64,000 nucleotides of DNA, from positions 496,001-560,000 of the forward strand of contig VJWN01000009.1 of assembly GCA_007644065.1 (NCBI GenBank), read 5' to 3'. Origin of the DNA: Margaritispora aquatica. Taxonomy: Eukaryota; Ascomycota; Leotiomycetes; Helotiales; Discinellaceae. This document shows positions 1 through 10,552 of the stretch, in pieces. The translations under genes and the position numbers were made by a program. Position 1 is the stretch's first letter; each line of letters opens with the position of its first letter. Below the pieces are notes generated by a model. The model was given only the letters and a program-made list of their open reading frames with translations. It searched no databases and was not told the origin of the DNA.

Positions 1-853
1 AAGCTTTCTTCATGAACTTAACTTCTAAGCCTTCCAGAGAACCCCAAGTTAACCTCTGCTTTACGGTCCATCTCGCGTAAATCAGCAGCCAGTCAGAAAC
101 AACCAGCTTAGGAACCTCGACCAAGCATTCGACATCACAGTGTTCACCAACCTCCTCAACCATGACAGTCAGCTCTTGCAACTCAGGAAACATGACCCGA
201 AGCATGAGGTAGATAGGCGAGTTCTCCTTTCCATGTCGGACAAATGACGGCAGTGCCAGCTCGACGAACTCCCTCAAACCAATAGATATCTTCTTCAAGC
301 TCTGCGACCAAGCAGGTCTCAACCAAGCCACCTTCGAGAGATCATCGCCGTTTCCACCGAGCACAAGAGGCAGAGGTAAGGTTCCAGTGAAATGCAAGAT
401 ATCAACATCGTAGTTGATGAAGATCTCACATTGAACCACGCCAACGGGCACAGGGTTGATCTGAACAAACTCCATCATGTTCCTGATTCCGACATCCGTG
501 TAGGAGAAGTCTTGCAAGCCCTGTCGACCCTCTTCAAGCTCCACGTGAACTCTATTCTCCAACTCAAAGCTCTCGTCATATTCGACCTTGAACTGGAGGC
601 GCTTGTAAAAGTTCAAGCCTTCGGCCCGGCTTTTGCTGTGTGCCACAAGGCATGCTGGAACGGGCTGACCTCCTCCATATCGAAGCTGCAAGAAGCGTGG
701 TTCCATGGTTTTCTTCCAGATCTTGATTTGAAGCTCGTCTGCTAGCTTTGGGAAGAGCTCGAAGGTGCGAGGTGTTGGCTCGAGAGCTTGGGGTAAGATC
801 GGCAGGCATTTTTGGATTGGCCCGAACCGCGGGGGTTGCCTAATGCGAAGCAT
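1..853 (-). CDS. 2EXR-domain protein (3' end outside window)
   Basis: An open frame of 284 codons runs from the ATG at 853 off the left edge, so the C-terminus is missing. Residues about 30-47 read as the opening of a 2EXR domain: an F-x-L-F-P-K-L core, then a D-E-L-Q-I-K-I-W block, the usual 'FPKLPxElRlkIW' signature. The rest fits the family: a Cys/His-poor, W-rich body with no signal peptide or membrane segment. The biochemical function of 2EXR proteins is unknown; they are expanded in Leotiomycetes and Sordariomycetes. It is the first of three 2EXR loci on the same strand within 4.1 kb. No intron is visible in the part seen. Identification as 2EXR is firm; any role is not. Confidence 0.8.
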   Translation of the reverse strand, partial: MLRIRQPPRFGPIQKCLPILPQALEPTPRTFELFPKLADELQIKIWKKTMEPRFLQLRYGGGQPVPACLVAHSKSRAEGLNFYKRLQFKVEYDESFELENRVHVELEEGRQGLQDFSYTDVGIRNMMEFVQINPVPVGVVQCEIFINYDVDILHFTGTLPLPLVLGGNGDDLSKVAWLRPAWSQSLKKISIGLREFVELALPSFVRHGKENSPIYLMLRVMFPELQELTVMVEEVGEHCDVECLVEVPKLVVSDWLLIYARWTVKQRLTWGSLEGLEVKFMKKA

Positions 854-1567
854 CGTAGATCTTTGTATTTTGGTGAATAATTGAGTGAATCGAAACTATC
901 CGCGAGGATATGATCGATTGTGACCTAACTCCTAGTAAGGAGAAGGTGTTGGGTTGGAGGCTCGCCTGTGCTTTGTTGCACTCGAGAATATTTTTAACGT
1001 GGTGGGACTTGGAGAAGGAGAATTGATTGACTAGGAACCCGTTTAGCGGTAGCAAACGATGGATCAAATCACTTGGCAACGAATGCATCAATATGTCACT
1101 GAAATATACACTTTAGTGGTTTGGAGGTCATGATGAAATTAAGCGAGCCGGTGCATTAGAGATGCGAGCTCTCAGGGGTCTTCTGATCCAATCCAGACTA
1201 TCTGTAATTCTTTGATTACAGTATTTAGTCTCTTGACCAAGTACTTTGATATAAAAGTCCATTCTCGCGGCATTACAAAAGCAGACAATTCATACTGTAA
1301 ACTTGAGATTCCTTCGTAGGCAAGTCACAAATCCTAACCCAAACGAATCTATGGTAATAACTTCAAGCCAAAGCATTCGCATCTCCAATTGCTAGCCAGA
1401 GATATTCTCAATTCAGTATTTGAATCCCCTGCTATCATATTCCTTTCTTTACGCATCTGAGTACCTGCTCCGAGCGATATTTGTCTCTATTTGCCACACC
1501 GAGCCCTCTCAAGGATCTTCTTGACTTAAAAACATCAATGTCAGACGCTCAATCTATAAGCTCCTCC
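854..1567. other. Intergenic, no gene seen
   Basis: Upstream region of the partial 2EXR gene and downstream of the decayed copy. I see only short overlapping frames with no domain, splice pattern or repeat that I can support. Confidence 0.5.
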
Positions 1568-2430
1568 TCACCTCCTTCTCGACTTCCCTGATCCCAAATG
1601 TACACAAACTACCCGCACACCGTGTATAAAGCCAAGTTTCTGTCCTTGCTCGCACATCTGAGCAGACTCTCTCCTTGCCGTGCCTTGTACACATTGGTCC
1701 TTACACGGCACCAAGTCTTGGAGTCCCACATCCCACTGAAATTGCAAGTCCCCACCCTCGCCGCAACAATTATGAAGAACGAGGAGGTTTTTCATTCCCG
1801 GCAGACAGGGCATCACGCATTTACGGTCACGCCCGATCCAAGTTCCAAGGCAGGCGGCTGTCATTAAATCCAGCAAGGGCTCCCTTCCTCCAAACACGAC
1901 ATTTGGAAAGCCATCATTACCTTTCAATTCTTAAAACGACTTCAACCTCGCAAACCGGAGATCATAGAAGACGTAGTCTAGGTTTCGGTAGAAGAATAGG
2001 GCTCGGATCTTGTTGTCTTCAGTGTAGTGCTTTATTCGGTACAATTTCTGCGCTTCCTTGTGACTTTGATGACATGCGTGTAGGATTGGTGGTATCTGGG
2101 GGTCTATCTTCTTCTTCTGAATGCTTGTGATTTTGGACATAGCATCCTGCTTCTTGTTCAAGATTCGTTTCGACTCGAAATATAGAAGTCGTGGTTGGAT
2201 GGATGCACACCACTATTTGGAGAAACCCCCATTAGCTCATATACTCAAAATTTACGCAAGGTATTTTAGGCATGTATTTGCTCTGCAATGGAAAGACTTA
2301 CAATCATGCACTGCAACTCACTTGGGAGATTCGAAAAAAAACCGAAAATTCAGACACTCCACATTCGATCACCTCCTCACTCCTAGCTTCCTCTGTTCTT
2401 TCTGTGGGATCAGCCGGTGTGTTTGAATCT
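1568..2430 (-). pseudogene. Decayed 2EXR-domain gene
   Basis: Reading the minus strand from about 2430 down, a 2EXR opening is recognisable in pieces. A segment near 2345 reads E-F-S-V-F-F-R-I-S-Q. A shifted frame from about 2320 then reads L-Q-C-M-I-V-S-L-S-I-A-E-Q, where the conserved Trp of the 'IW' motif is lost. After a plausible intron ending in AAATAG near 2210, a block ends in P-P-I-L-H-A-C-H-Q-S-H-K-E-A, which matches the 2EXR 'pplLhvcreSreeA' motif. The frame is cut by a TAA at 1931-1933 and continues in the same frame to 1568, with a C-L-P-G-M-K-N-L segment typical of the family's later part. At least one frameshift and one stop make it non-functional as read. It lies between an intact and a partial 2EXR gene on the same strand, suggesting tandem duplication then decay. 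An unusual intron removing the stop is the alternative. Confidence 0.55.
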
Positions 2431-3222
2431 AAATCTCTTCCAAATTGATCAAACTTGACATGATCTCTCATCTGAAGTCCAGACATTTTCACAAGATGAA
2501 GTGTATTTCTGCTGTTAGAATTCCTACCCCACCCAAAGATAACAGCAGATGTATAAGTATTCATCTGAACATCTATTTGAAAGTAGAATGAGGTTTTTGT
2601 TCCTTCAAAGGTAGAAAAAGTCAATTTGGGACATAAAAAAGAGATGTTTTATGTTTGTATAGTATAAATTTCTCTTTCTTTATCTTTTTCGCCTCACACC
2701 TTAGTCTCCTAGTGCTCCCCCTTTAGCCTTTTCCCATCCATCAACAATGTAATTACGAATAAAATCACTCTCAAAAATTACAAATTAGGAATCACTAAAA
2801 TTGGAGAATATGATGTATTGGCTGCATTGTGGTATGCTATGCTATGAGATGCCTAATACAATTGTATTAACCTGCCAAGCACCCAAGCACTTCGCTGCCT
2901 AAGCGCCCAGATACACATAGAAGCATAGCATACCTAGCTTGTTGCTTCTGGGCAACGAACTATGCCCCCAAATCGAGACCAACGATGATCTCAAAAGCAA
3001 CCAACCACAACCATCTAAGCACTTTGCTCTCTTCTCCCTCTACCACAATGCCAGGCAGAGACAAGTCCAAAGCGAGTGTCCTCAAACGCCAGTGCAATCT
3101 GTAATACAGACCAAAGACCACCACACCAAAACCAAATGGATATCCGCCAGAATTCTCAAAATCACCTACAAACTCTATTCGCCTCAAACGCCAGCGATCA
3201 GTCAAGTCACCACAAGTGAAGC
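2431..3222. other. Intergenic, no gene seen
   Basis: Spacer between the decayed and the intact 2EXR genes. It has A+T-rich tracts near 2630-2700 and no supported coding region. Confidence 0.5.
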
Positions 3223-4104
3223 CTACTTCTCCCACCGCTCAACCCTCACAAATCTCAGCGCAATCTCCTTAAAGCGCACGTCACTGTCATCATCATCAAC
3301 GACTCTCTTCCAGATGGACTTCAAATCCCTAATAGTGTGTCTGTGATGCTCAACCTGGTTCTTCACCTCACCCTGCTCGATGACCCACATATCTTCTGGC
3401 ACTGCCCCCCTGGGTCCCGATCTAAGTAAGACGTTCATCTCCTTGAGATTGGGCAGTAATTTCAAGAAATTCTCCTTGATGTAACAATGCAGACATTCAT
3501 CGACCCAGATACGAATCAGCTCGCGAGGGGTGATCGAGATGCGTGTGAAACACTTCAGCAAGTCCTTGTCGAACACGGTCTTAGGAACAGCGAGCAAGGT
3601 GTGGAAGACGCTGATACGGTGGTTGAAGGAATGTGGGAGGATATGTGTGTCGATATACAGGATATTAGAAGCATGATTAGACGCATTGACGGAAATTCCG
3701 ACCTCGCCAAGCTGGAGGCCCCAGATGTGTGAGCGGGCTTCGTAGCGGGCCTCACGGTTCGTTTGGGACAGGGCTGGAAGTGGGAACACGCCTGCTTTGA
3801 AGGTGACGAAGCGTTCCGGGTGGGGTGCAGAGAAGTGCCAGATGCGGATGCGGATTTCAGAAGGAAGCTTGGGGAAGAGGGTGAATTCCGTAAGGGCGGT
3901 GGTTGTGAGGTCTAGTTGATCGATAGCCAATCCGGTTGGGCATTGAATGGCGTCGGTGATGTTCTCTGTGGATGCTTCGCTGTGGTTGCGGACGCTGACC
4001 GATTTAATGCGGAAGATCCTACCAGGTTTGGGTGATAAAACGGGAGCTCGCTTATGGGAGGGACCATCATGATTTGTGGAAGTGTTGGGAGTCTTGGATG
4101 CCAT
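3223..4104 (-). CDS. 2EXR-domain protein, intact
   Basis: Single-exon frame of 293 aa. I start at the ATG at 4104 (context CAAAATGG); the frame is open 39 codons further upstream, but that extension looks non-coding. Residues 1-70 are Ser/Thr/Lys-rich and probably disordered. The 2EXR signature is at about 74-89 (E-F-T-L-F-P-K-L-P-S-E-I-R-I-R-I-W), followed by 'PERFVTF' and a 'LSQTNREARYEA' block that matches the family's second motif. The C-terminal half contains a 'LLPNLKEMNVLL' segment, also usual for the family. It has no signal peptide or membrane helix. Function is unknown. It is the promoter-proximal member of the 1-4.1 kb 2EXR array. Confidence 0.85.
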   Translation of the reverse strand: MASKTPNTSTNHDGPSHKRAPVLSPKPGRIFRIKSVSVRNHSEASTENITDAIQCPTGLAIDQLDLTTTALTEFTLFPKLPSEIRIRIWHFSAPHPERFVTFKAGVFPLPALSQTNREARYEARSHIWGLQLGEVGISVNASNHASNILYIDTHILPHSFNHRISVFHTLLAVPKTVFDKDLLKCFTRISITPRELIRIWVDECLHCYIKENFLKLLPNLKEMNVLLRSGPRGAVPEDMWVIEQGEVKNQVEHHRHTIRDLKSIWKRVVDDDDSDVRFKEIALRFVRVERWEK

Positions 4105-5423
4105 TTTGATACTGCATAATGTTAGAATGGGTATGAAGTCCCGAGAATATTCGATGTTACCTGAGTTTTCAATTTGACTTTGGTAGGGAAATTGACGTGA
4201 TGTTTGTAATGCGAAGTGCACTGAACGCGTGTTAGATCGACCTATGGTTGTGATCGAGATCTTTGAACTGCGATTTTGTTAGATATGTTTCAAATTTTCA
4301 TAGATTGTGTGCTGGCCACTTACCTACCTTGCGTTTTTAGATCCCACACTATGCTTCCGAGTCCCTTAGATCGCCTTGAACAGAGTATCAAGATCGGAAA
4401 TCGATAGATCGAAAGGTGCACTTGATAGGTAGTGTAGGAAGTTGGAGCATGTGGTAGAAACGAGCTTAAATATTGCGAAGCGAACAGCAATTTGGGTTCT
4501 TATGAACTCGAAATGATGGGAGTTTTTTTTCCGTAAGCGAGATTTTTGGTGTTATGGTGGTATATGGTGTTTAAAGGACAAATAATGTATTATTACGCTG
4601 ATGAACAAAATTGATTCACTTCAGGATTGAATCAACCAATTACCTAGACAAGATCGGTCGATCGATCTTTGCAGGCGCTGGAGGAATGTATCTCGGTGCT
4701 GAGTAGGGCCGTAGTGTTTGGGTGTTTGGCAGGGAATTGGCACAAATGATTGAGGGTTTGGCTTTTTCAATGCCATTGATTTCGAGTGATGAGACCGAGT
4801 TTCTTGATGAGAGAAGGTGTGAAGGAGAGAAACTTCTGTGTGGTGATTAGAATGCATCATCCATGGCTTTGTAAGTCTAAGATTGAACCTTCCTAGTTCA
4901 ACTAGCTCGAATCTTCAGATTAACAACTACCCCCTCGACATTTCCACACGATATAAAGAGTTGGATGTAGACGTAAAAGACGGTATTCACTCACAATGAG
5001 CGTTTAAAATCCACTGTCAATACATAAAAGCTCTGCTCTTACATTGATGAGGGAAAATACCGCATGCTGCTCACTTGAATAATATGCACAAGGCTAATCA
5101 TAATTTCGATCGTCATTAAGTATTCTGTCTCTCAGCTCATTGAGCGAGATATGCTATATACCCACATCCAGGCACTCCTGTGCTCTCTGGATCCCCCCTT
5201 AACCATGCTTAACTCCAGCGCCATGCTCATAACACCAGAGTAGGGGGTATGTGTCTCGCCAAACACAACGCCCATAATGCTTTTTCTGTCACAAACGCCT
5301 CCAGATCCGTGATACACCACCAAAAAGATAACCCGCCATCAAAAGCCCGTAAAATGTCATCTAGTCCATTGGAACTAGGGGTATCTCCGCCCTTTTCAAT
5401 AACAATAAAATCAATATGCCCGC
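4105..5423. other. Intergenic, no gene seen
   Basis: About 1.3 kb between the 3' end of the arrestin gene and the start of the 2EXR gene. Only short frames are present, none with a recognisable domain. Confidence 0.5.
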
Positions 5424-6992
5424 TCACCGTCCCAAATTAATATGCTGAAAGCTATCGCTAATCCTGCTCAAGCTGTCGATACCCGAACTGGAGCCCTCGC
5501 CATTGTCCCTGACGGGATGTGTCCTTGGAGTGCCCGTAGGTCCCAGATGTGGACTAAAGCTATCCAGTGGCTCCAAGTCCTCATAGTCAATCAAGGAAAC
5601 CTCATCCGCACCTGCAACACCGTAACTTGGTGGAGAAGCGGGGACGTTCTCGTAAAGCGGCGGTTGTTCCTCGTCCCACGAGATACCAAGACCAGCTCGC
5701 TCGGTAACAATGGTAGTGAAGTGCATTCGGAGCACCCTGGCAGCTCCTGTGGGTGTAACCTGAGTTGGCTTCTTGATCGGTGCCCATTCCTCTGCCACGA
5801 TCATCTCGACAACTAAGACGTGGGAAACCTCTGTTCCATCCTCGGCCTTCATGTCGCAGACTGGCTTCGCGTCCGGCTTGATGGACATGGGGAATTCAAG
5901 CTCAATTGTGCCATCGGAATTGTTGTAGTCTGCCTTCCATCCGCTCTTCATCTCCTCCGTGCCAATTGTCCTAACGTCCTGGTGTGCCATGCCCTTCTTG
6001 ACCTCCTCCACATTACCCAGCTTCGCAAGATGCTTTGAGCACGCAGGTGAGATGTTCTTCTGAGTTTCGTCCAGTCGCCATGTCAACCTCTTCAGCCTCC
6101 ACTGTGTCTGTGTCTTAGTGTCTGCATTGCGCTTCACAATCCCATCAATGCGCATCGATACGGTCGTCTCGCCAATTGGATGTATGATAGCTGGCAGATG
6201 GCAGTTTGCGGTAAGGTTCGTAGGAGGGAATATCCGAATGGAGTTTCGTGGTGTCTCGGGGGGTTGGATCGCACGCCTCACAAGCAGGTTCTGCGATAGC
6301 TTGATGGGCTCGCCGCCCTTGGGTGTCACGACTCCGCGCAGGACATAGTCGATTGTAGAAAGGCTTCCCTTCATTGAAGCTGGGAGATGGCCAGGTAGAA
6401 GGAAGCTGAATGGAAATGTATGCTCGCCTGATCACTGTTAGATAATGCGGGGCATACTAAGATAGGGAATCTTACCTCGTCGCAGAGTTGCTGGACCCGC
6501 CAGAAACTTCCATGTCGTCAAATCGCTACTCGAATTCGTGCATTCAGGGCAGTGATTGTGGAATGCCTTCTTTCTTGTGACTTCGAGAGCTAATCTCATG
6601 GTGAAATCCTCAATGGCGACTGCATCTTCGTGAATCTTGAGGATAAGTTGACCTGATAACAAAGCCCCAGTGCTGGACGAAGCTGGACCGAAAAACACCA
6701 AAGGTGGCGACTCGATCAGACTATCCAAGGTGGTCATATGAGGAGTAGACATCTTGGGTGGTAGTTTGGTGGATGATGTCTTGGGGGAGATCATCCCAAG
6801 AGATAGTCGCTTATGAGTTTCGGGCATTTTGACACTGCCGTCGGTAGAGGCCAATGAGGAACCTGAGGATGAAGGAGTGCGATTTGTACTTGAAGGTCTA
6901 TTGTTTGACAACTTTCTAGGAGCTTTCTTCAATTCTGTCGGTAAATCGAAAGATGGTGTGTGAGAACGAAAGAAAGCGCCGATGTGCGGCAT
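5424..6992 (-). CDS. LDB19/Art1-type arrestin-related trafficking adaptor
   Basis: Two exons, 6992-6476 and 6427-5424, joined across a 48-nt intron (GTAAGA donor, TCTAAC branch, CAG acceptor); the product is 506 aa. The join restores an 'HTFPFSFLLPGHLPASM' stretch that is diagnostic of the arrestin fold. The region at about 80-175 matches the LDB19 arrestin-N-like family ('FFGPASSSTGALLSGQLIL', then an E-V-T-R-K-K-A-F block and a Cys pair). Two PPxY motifs lie near the C-terminus, PPLY at about 428-431 and PPSY at about 438-441. In this family such motifs recruit Rsp5/Nedd4-type ubiquitin ligases to plasma-membrane transporters for endocytosis. The N-terminal about 70 residues are Ser/Thr-rich and probably disordered. 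The gene stands alone on its strand. Family assignment is strong; the cargo cannot be told. Confidence 0.88.
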
Positions 6993-9919
6993 TTTGAAGT
7001 ATATATAGGGTGTAAGTGCCTTTGGCCGGAAAGCGCCTCTTAACTCTATCGATCACACCCCGGACAAAACTTTCAATTTTCCTTGTTTCTAAAACTGAGG
7101 GTTGTCTGTGAAGTTGTAAATGGTGATTGTGAAAGTTGTGAAGTGATTTGAAAGTCTAAAGCTGCGAGTTGATGTGGTTCTGTCTGGATATAAGAATGGA
7201 CTTGGCTCTTTGTTCTCTTCCTGGCGGCGGCGGATGGTTTCAACCTTTTGATGCTTGCTCCAAGACATTAGTCCTTATGCGGGGCAGCAAGGAGTTTATA
7301 GGTTTTTTCAAGTTATGTGTCACGGTGTCACCATTTTGGGAGTGGTATGAAAATGGATCCAAAGGCTCAAGCCGCAAGTGTGTGCGTCGTGTGTTGCTTT
7401 GGCAAAGAGACGGACTTGGTGCTCCAACGTCAGGGGGGGCCAAGTGCAAATTGCAAAGTGTAGGAGGAGTAGCCATTTAGTTTTTAGGCCAGGCTTTGCT
7501 CAAAACTAACATCGGCTCATCTTGGTGTGGCTTGATCCATTTTCGACCATGGGAGACGAGTTGGTTGGGACTGGTGTCCATGATCATAGTCATAGAAAAG
7601 ACTACACGACCTACCGACCTACCCTACATGCAAGGATAATTCGCAGCAAATGATGTTTTGGCGGCCAGAATGTGCTAATTTTTGGCCTTCTGTTAGCAAT
7701 TTCAACGCCCATTTGCTACTTGACAAGGCCGGAATCGGGCAAAAGCACGTTTGGGCGAATGTTACGCTTGCCTCATAGAGGCATCATATCATGTCATCGA
7801 GCATCCAGCCCAGGTCGTTAAAGCAAAAAATGATCATCGCAAGGGATGAGAGTCAGAAGGGCAACGAAACGAGTTTGGCGGGGCCAAAAGCCTTGACCGC
7901 AAGGTGGTGAAGGCGCTGAAGAGCTTTGCGACATCCTGGTTCGAATTACGTTTGAAGGCTTTTCGAAAATGGTCATGGGTCAGTCTTGAAGAGCTGGACT
8001 CTCTCGGCTCACTGGACAAAGAATGGAAAGGCGTTCGGAAAAGGAGTTCAGGCACAAAAAAAAAAGTCTTCTTCTAACGAGAACCGAAGTTACGAAGGGA
8101 AAACCCTCGGATGTGAGATCTCATTAGCAGGCAGGGAGGCAAGTTGTCAAAGAGTCACTTGTTCAGAAGGCGCCTGATGAGCTCAAGATTTACACCATAA
8201 TATCTACTTGTGGCATTTGACGAAGATCACTTGGTACAAGAGCGTCTATGAGCTCGGCATAAATACTACTCACGGTCCGCATGTCACTTTGACTTCATGC
8301 TGAAAGCTCAAAATCTCAAGGACATCATGAATTGACGAGCCGCGACGCAGGGCAATGCGACCTGACCAGCTCTCGGGGAGGGTCAACTCCAATCCGGGGA
8401 ACAAAAGCAAGAGGAAAAAGAGGCTTGCATGATTGCATCTCGGCGAGCAATGGCCAGTACAGCTTGGCACCAAGTCTATGCATTTGTCGAATTACAACAA
8501 GCAAAGCCAGCGAAAGACGAAAGTGTCCTTACAGTTTCCAGCTGCACCGACTGTTCAACAGCATCTTCGCTACCCAATTGGGATTTCAATATATATGGAC
8601 TCACCGCTCAGTATTGTTCTATTTTCCCAGATCAGACCCAATGCCATCACATGTCGCTAAAAAGAATAAAAGAAAATTGTGGTTCCAACGTGTGTATTAT
8701 ACCCGCAGCAATAATATTCCGTGAAGTGCATGGAAGTGGACCTCACGAGAGGTCAGAGGTTCGATTCGAGATCCATGGTTGTGGTTGTGGACTCTACACC
8801 CAATTTGATCACACATGTGTGCTCTTGCACACAAATTCAGAGGTCTAATGGTACAGATACTTGCAAATGTCGAAAGTCGATCGGGCTCCAGAACATACTC
8901 CTCGTACAACACATTCCTGACATCGTTCCACCTCGTCTTAACACCCTTCCGGCAATGCATCAGCTGTCTCAAAACGTCAAAGGGAACACCTCATCCACCA
9001 TAAAAGCTAGGTTGCTCCGTTAGAGGCCCAGGTTTCATCGCGCGTCAAGATCTCAGTGGCTCGTGGCTTTGGTCACCGTCGTTGATCGCCTCCTTCCCCA
9101 GCTTTGAGGCGAGCCAAAGTTGAAATGTGGCTGTGCGATCCAATAGTTCTTTGCCCGGATTTTGTTTGTCTTTGACCTTTCACAGGGCGTTGCGCCTGTC
9201 ATGATCAATGTTGCCTTAGATCTTCAAGATCCAGCCCAGCTTCGGCCAATCCCGATGTTAATGAACATGAGATGAACCCAAGCCAAGCGACCAAACATAC
9301 TTTCGTACCTCAAAGGAAGCCAGAGCGATCTCGATAAGATCATCGAAAAGGAGAACAGCAGATGTCAGAATAGGACAATCCTCTTGAATGCGGGGAAATA
9401 ATGCACACCTCCTGACAGCCCCAAGCCACTCTGTCGGCACCCCGCAAATTGGCTTGAGCCTTTTGATCGATGCCGTTAACCCAGTTCTCCTCGGAGAGGA
9501 ACAACAATAATCATGTGCCACCTCAGGAGTTCTGGTCAATACCAGACCAGACATCGGAAGCTGATTCCAGCGAAAGCTCAAACCCTCAAGACATTACATG
9601 GGCGATCTCGACCTCCTTTCCGGAATCATAAGGTCTCAAGTTCGTTTGCCTCGAGAAAATTTCCATCGAGAACAGGAGATGCAAATAAAACGCAAAGCAA
9701 AGGTTGAGTGTGCGACAGTGATCAGGTAAGAGAAATCATCTCATTTGTCGTCAAGAGAGTAATATGACGAACATAATGGCCTCGTATGCGTGCTTTTTCA
9801 ACAATATTGCGAAGTCCATTGGCAAAAACACGTTCAGGGCATCATGTTACACATACTCGCAGGCATGGCTTGAAGGCTTCAAGCCCATTACCTAATTTCA
9901 CACATCCCTCTCCAGTCCA
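6993..9919. other. Gene-poor stretch
   Basis: Nearly 3 kb with no domain-bearing frame on either strand. Overlapping short frames occur at 7169-7480 and 8270-9023, but none shows family resemblance, splice logic or consistent codon use. No terminal repeats were seen. A tRNA-like B-box string near 8757 has no matching cloverleaf. Confidence 0.5.
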
Positions 9920-10552
9920 ATGGAGCGCCTCATTTCAACCTCACACCTCTCACCTCTCACACCGAGCACTGAAAATACTTTGCGCAAATTTCACCATTTA
10001 TTTTCTCTCGTCAAGTCAGTGCAAAGCCAAGAAGCACGTTTTTTCGTATGTGAACCACGTTCGAAACACTTCTCTCAAGAGTTTTACTCGATAATTACTC
10101 GAGAATATCCACCGTCTCAGAAAATTCGGGCTTCGATGCCCCGCAAAATCAAAAAAGCTAAACTCGAAATGAAACCTCAACAGAGTCCGACTTTTCTTCT
10201 AGAAGTTCTCGCGCCTTCCCGAGCCAGACCCGAGCAGGTCTCCATGCCAGCCCTCCAGCCTTTCCAGCCAGGCATGATCCAACTTGGCGTCACGATCCAT
10301 GGTAAATATTCCGATTGGTCAACTGGTGCGAGCGAACTGGACTAGTGGAGCGGAAAACTTCTCTTCTTTGAGTTCTCCATCCAGTGCTGTCCTAAGCTGA
10401 AGTATGGTAAGGATTTGGATGTACTTACCGCTGAGTACCTGGTGGATTACCTGTTTGAAGTTTTGCACAATGATGACTCCGATGCCACGACCTCCAAACA
10501 CGTTTCGACAAGGTCAAGAAGAGTCTGCTCGGAGAGGGGCTATGGAGCTTGA
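9920..10552 (+). CDS. Possible small gene or gene remnant, unrecognised
   Basis: A frame opens at 9920 and ends at a TAG at 10343-10345 (141 aa). The same frame then stays open, with plausible composition, to a TGA at 10550-10552 ('KLLFFEFSIQ', 'LTAEYLVDYLFEVL'). A sequence beginning GGTAAATATT just before the TAG and ending CTAG at it could be a roughly 44-nt intron, but the reading phase does not clearly hold. An in-frame ATG at 10137 precedes a Lys-rich 'MPRKIKKAKLE' start. I recognise no family. It could be a decayed gene, a short lineage-specific gene or chance. Confidence 0.2.

Noticed and set aside
1675..2130. 151-codon plus-strand frame
   Set aside because: Lies antisense to the decayed 2EXR gene; no domain, and the composition looks like a shadow.
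8719..8785. tRNA-like string with a GGTTCGATTCG B-box match
   Set aside because: No acceptor stem, D arm or A box can be paired with it; chance or a very old relic.
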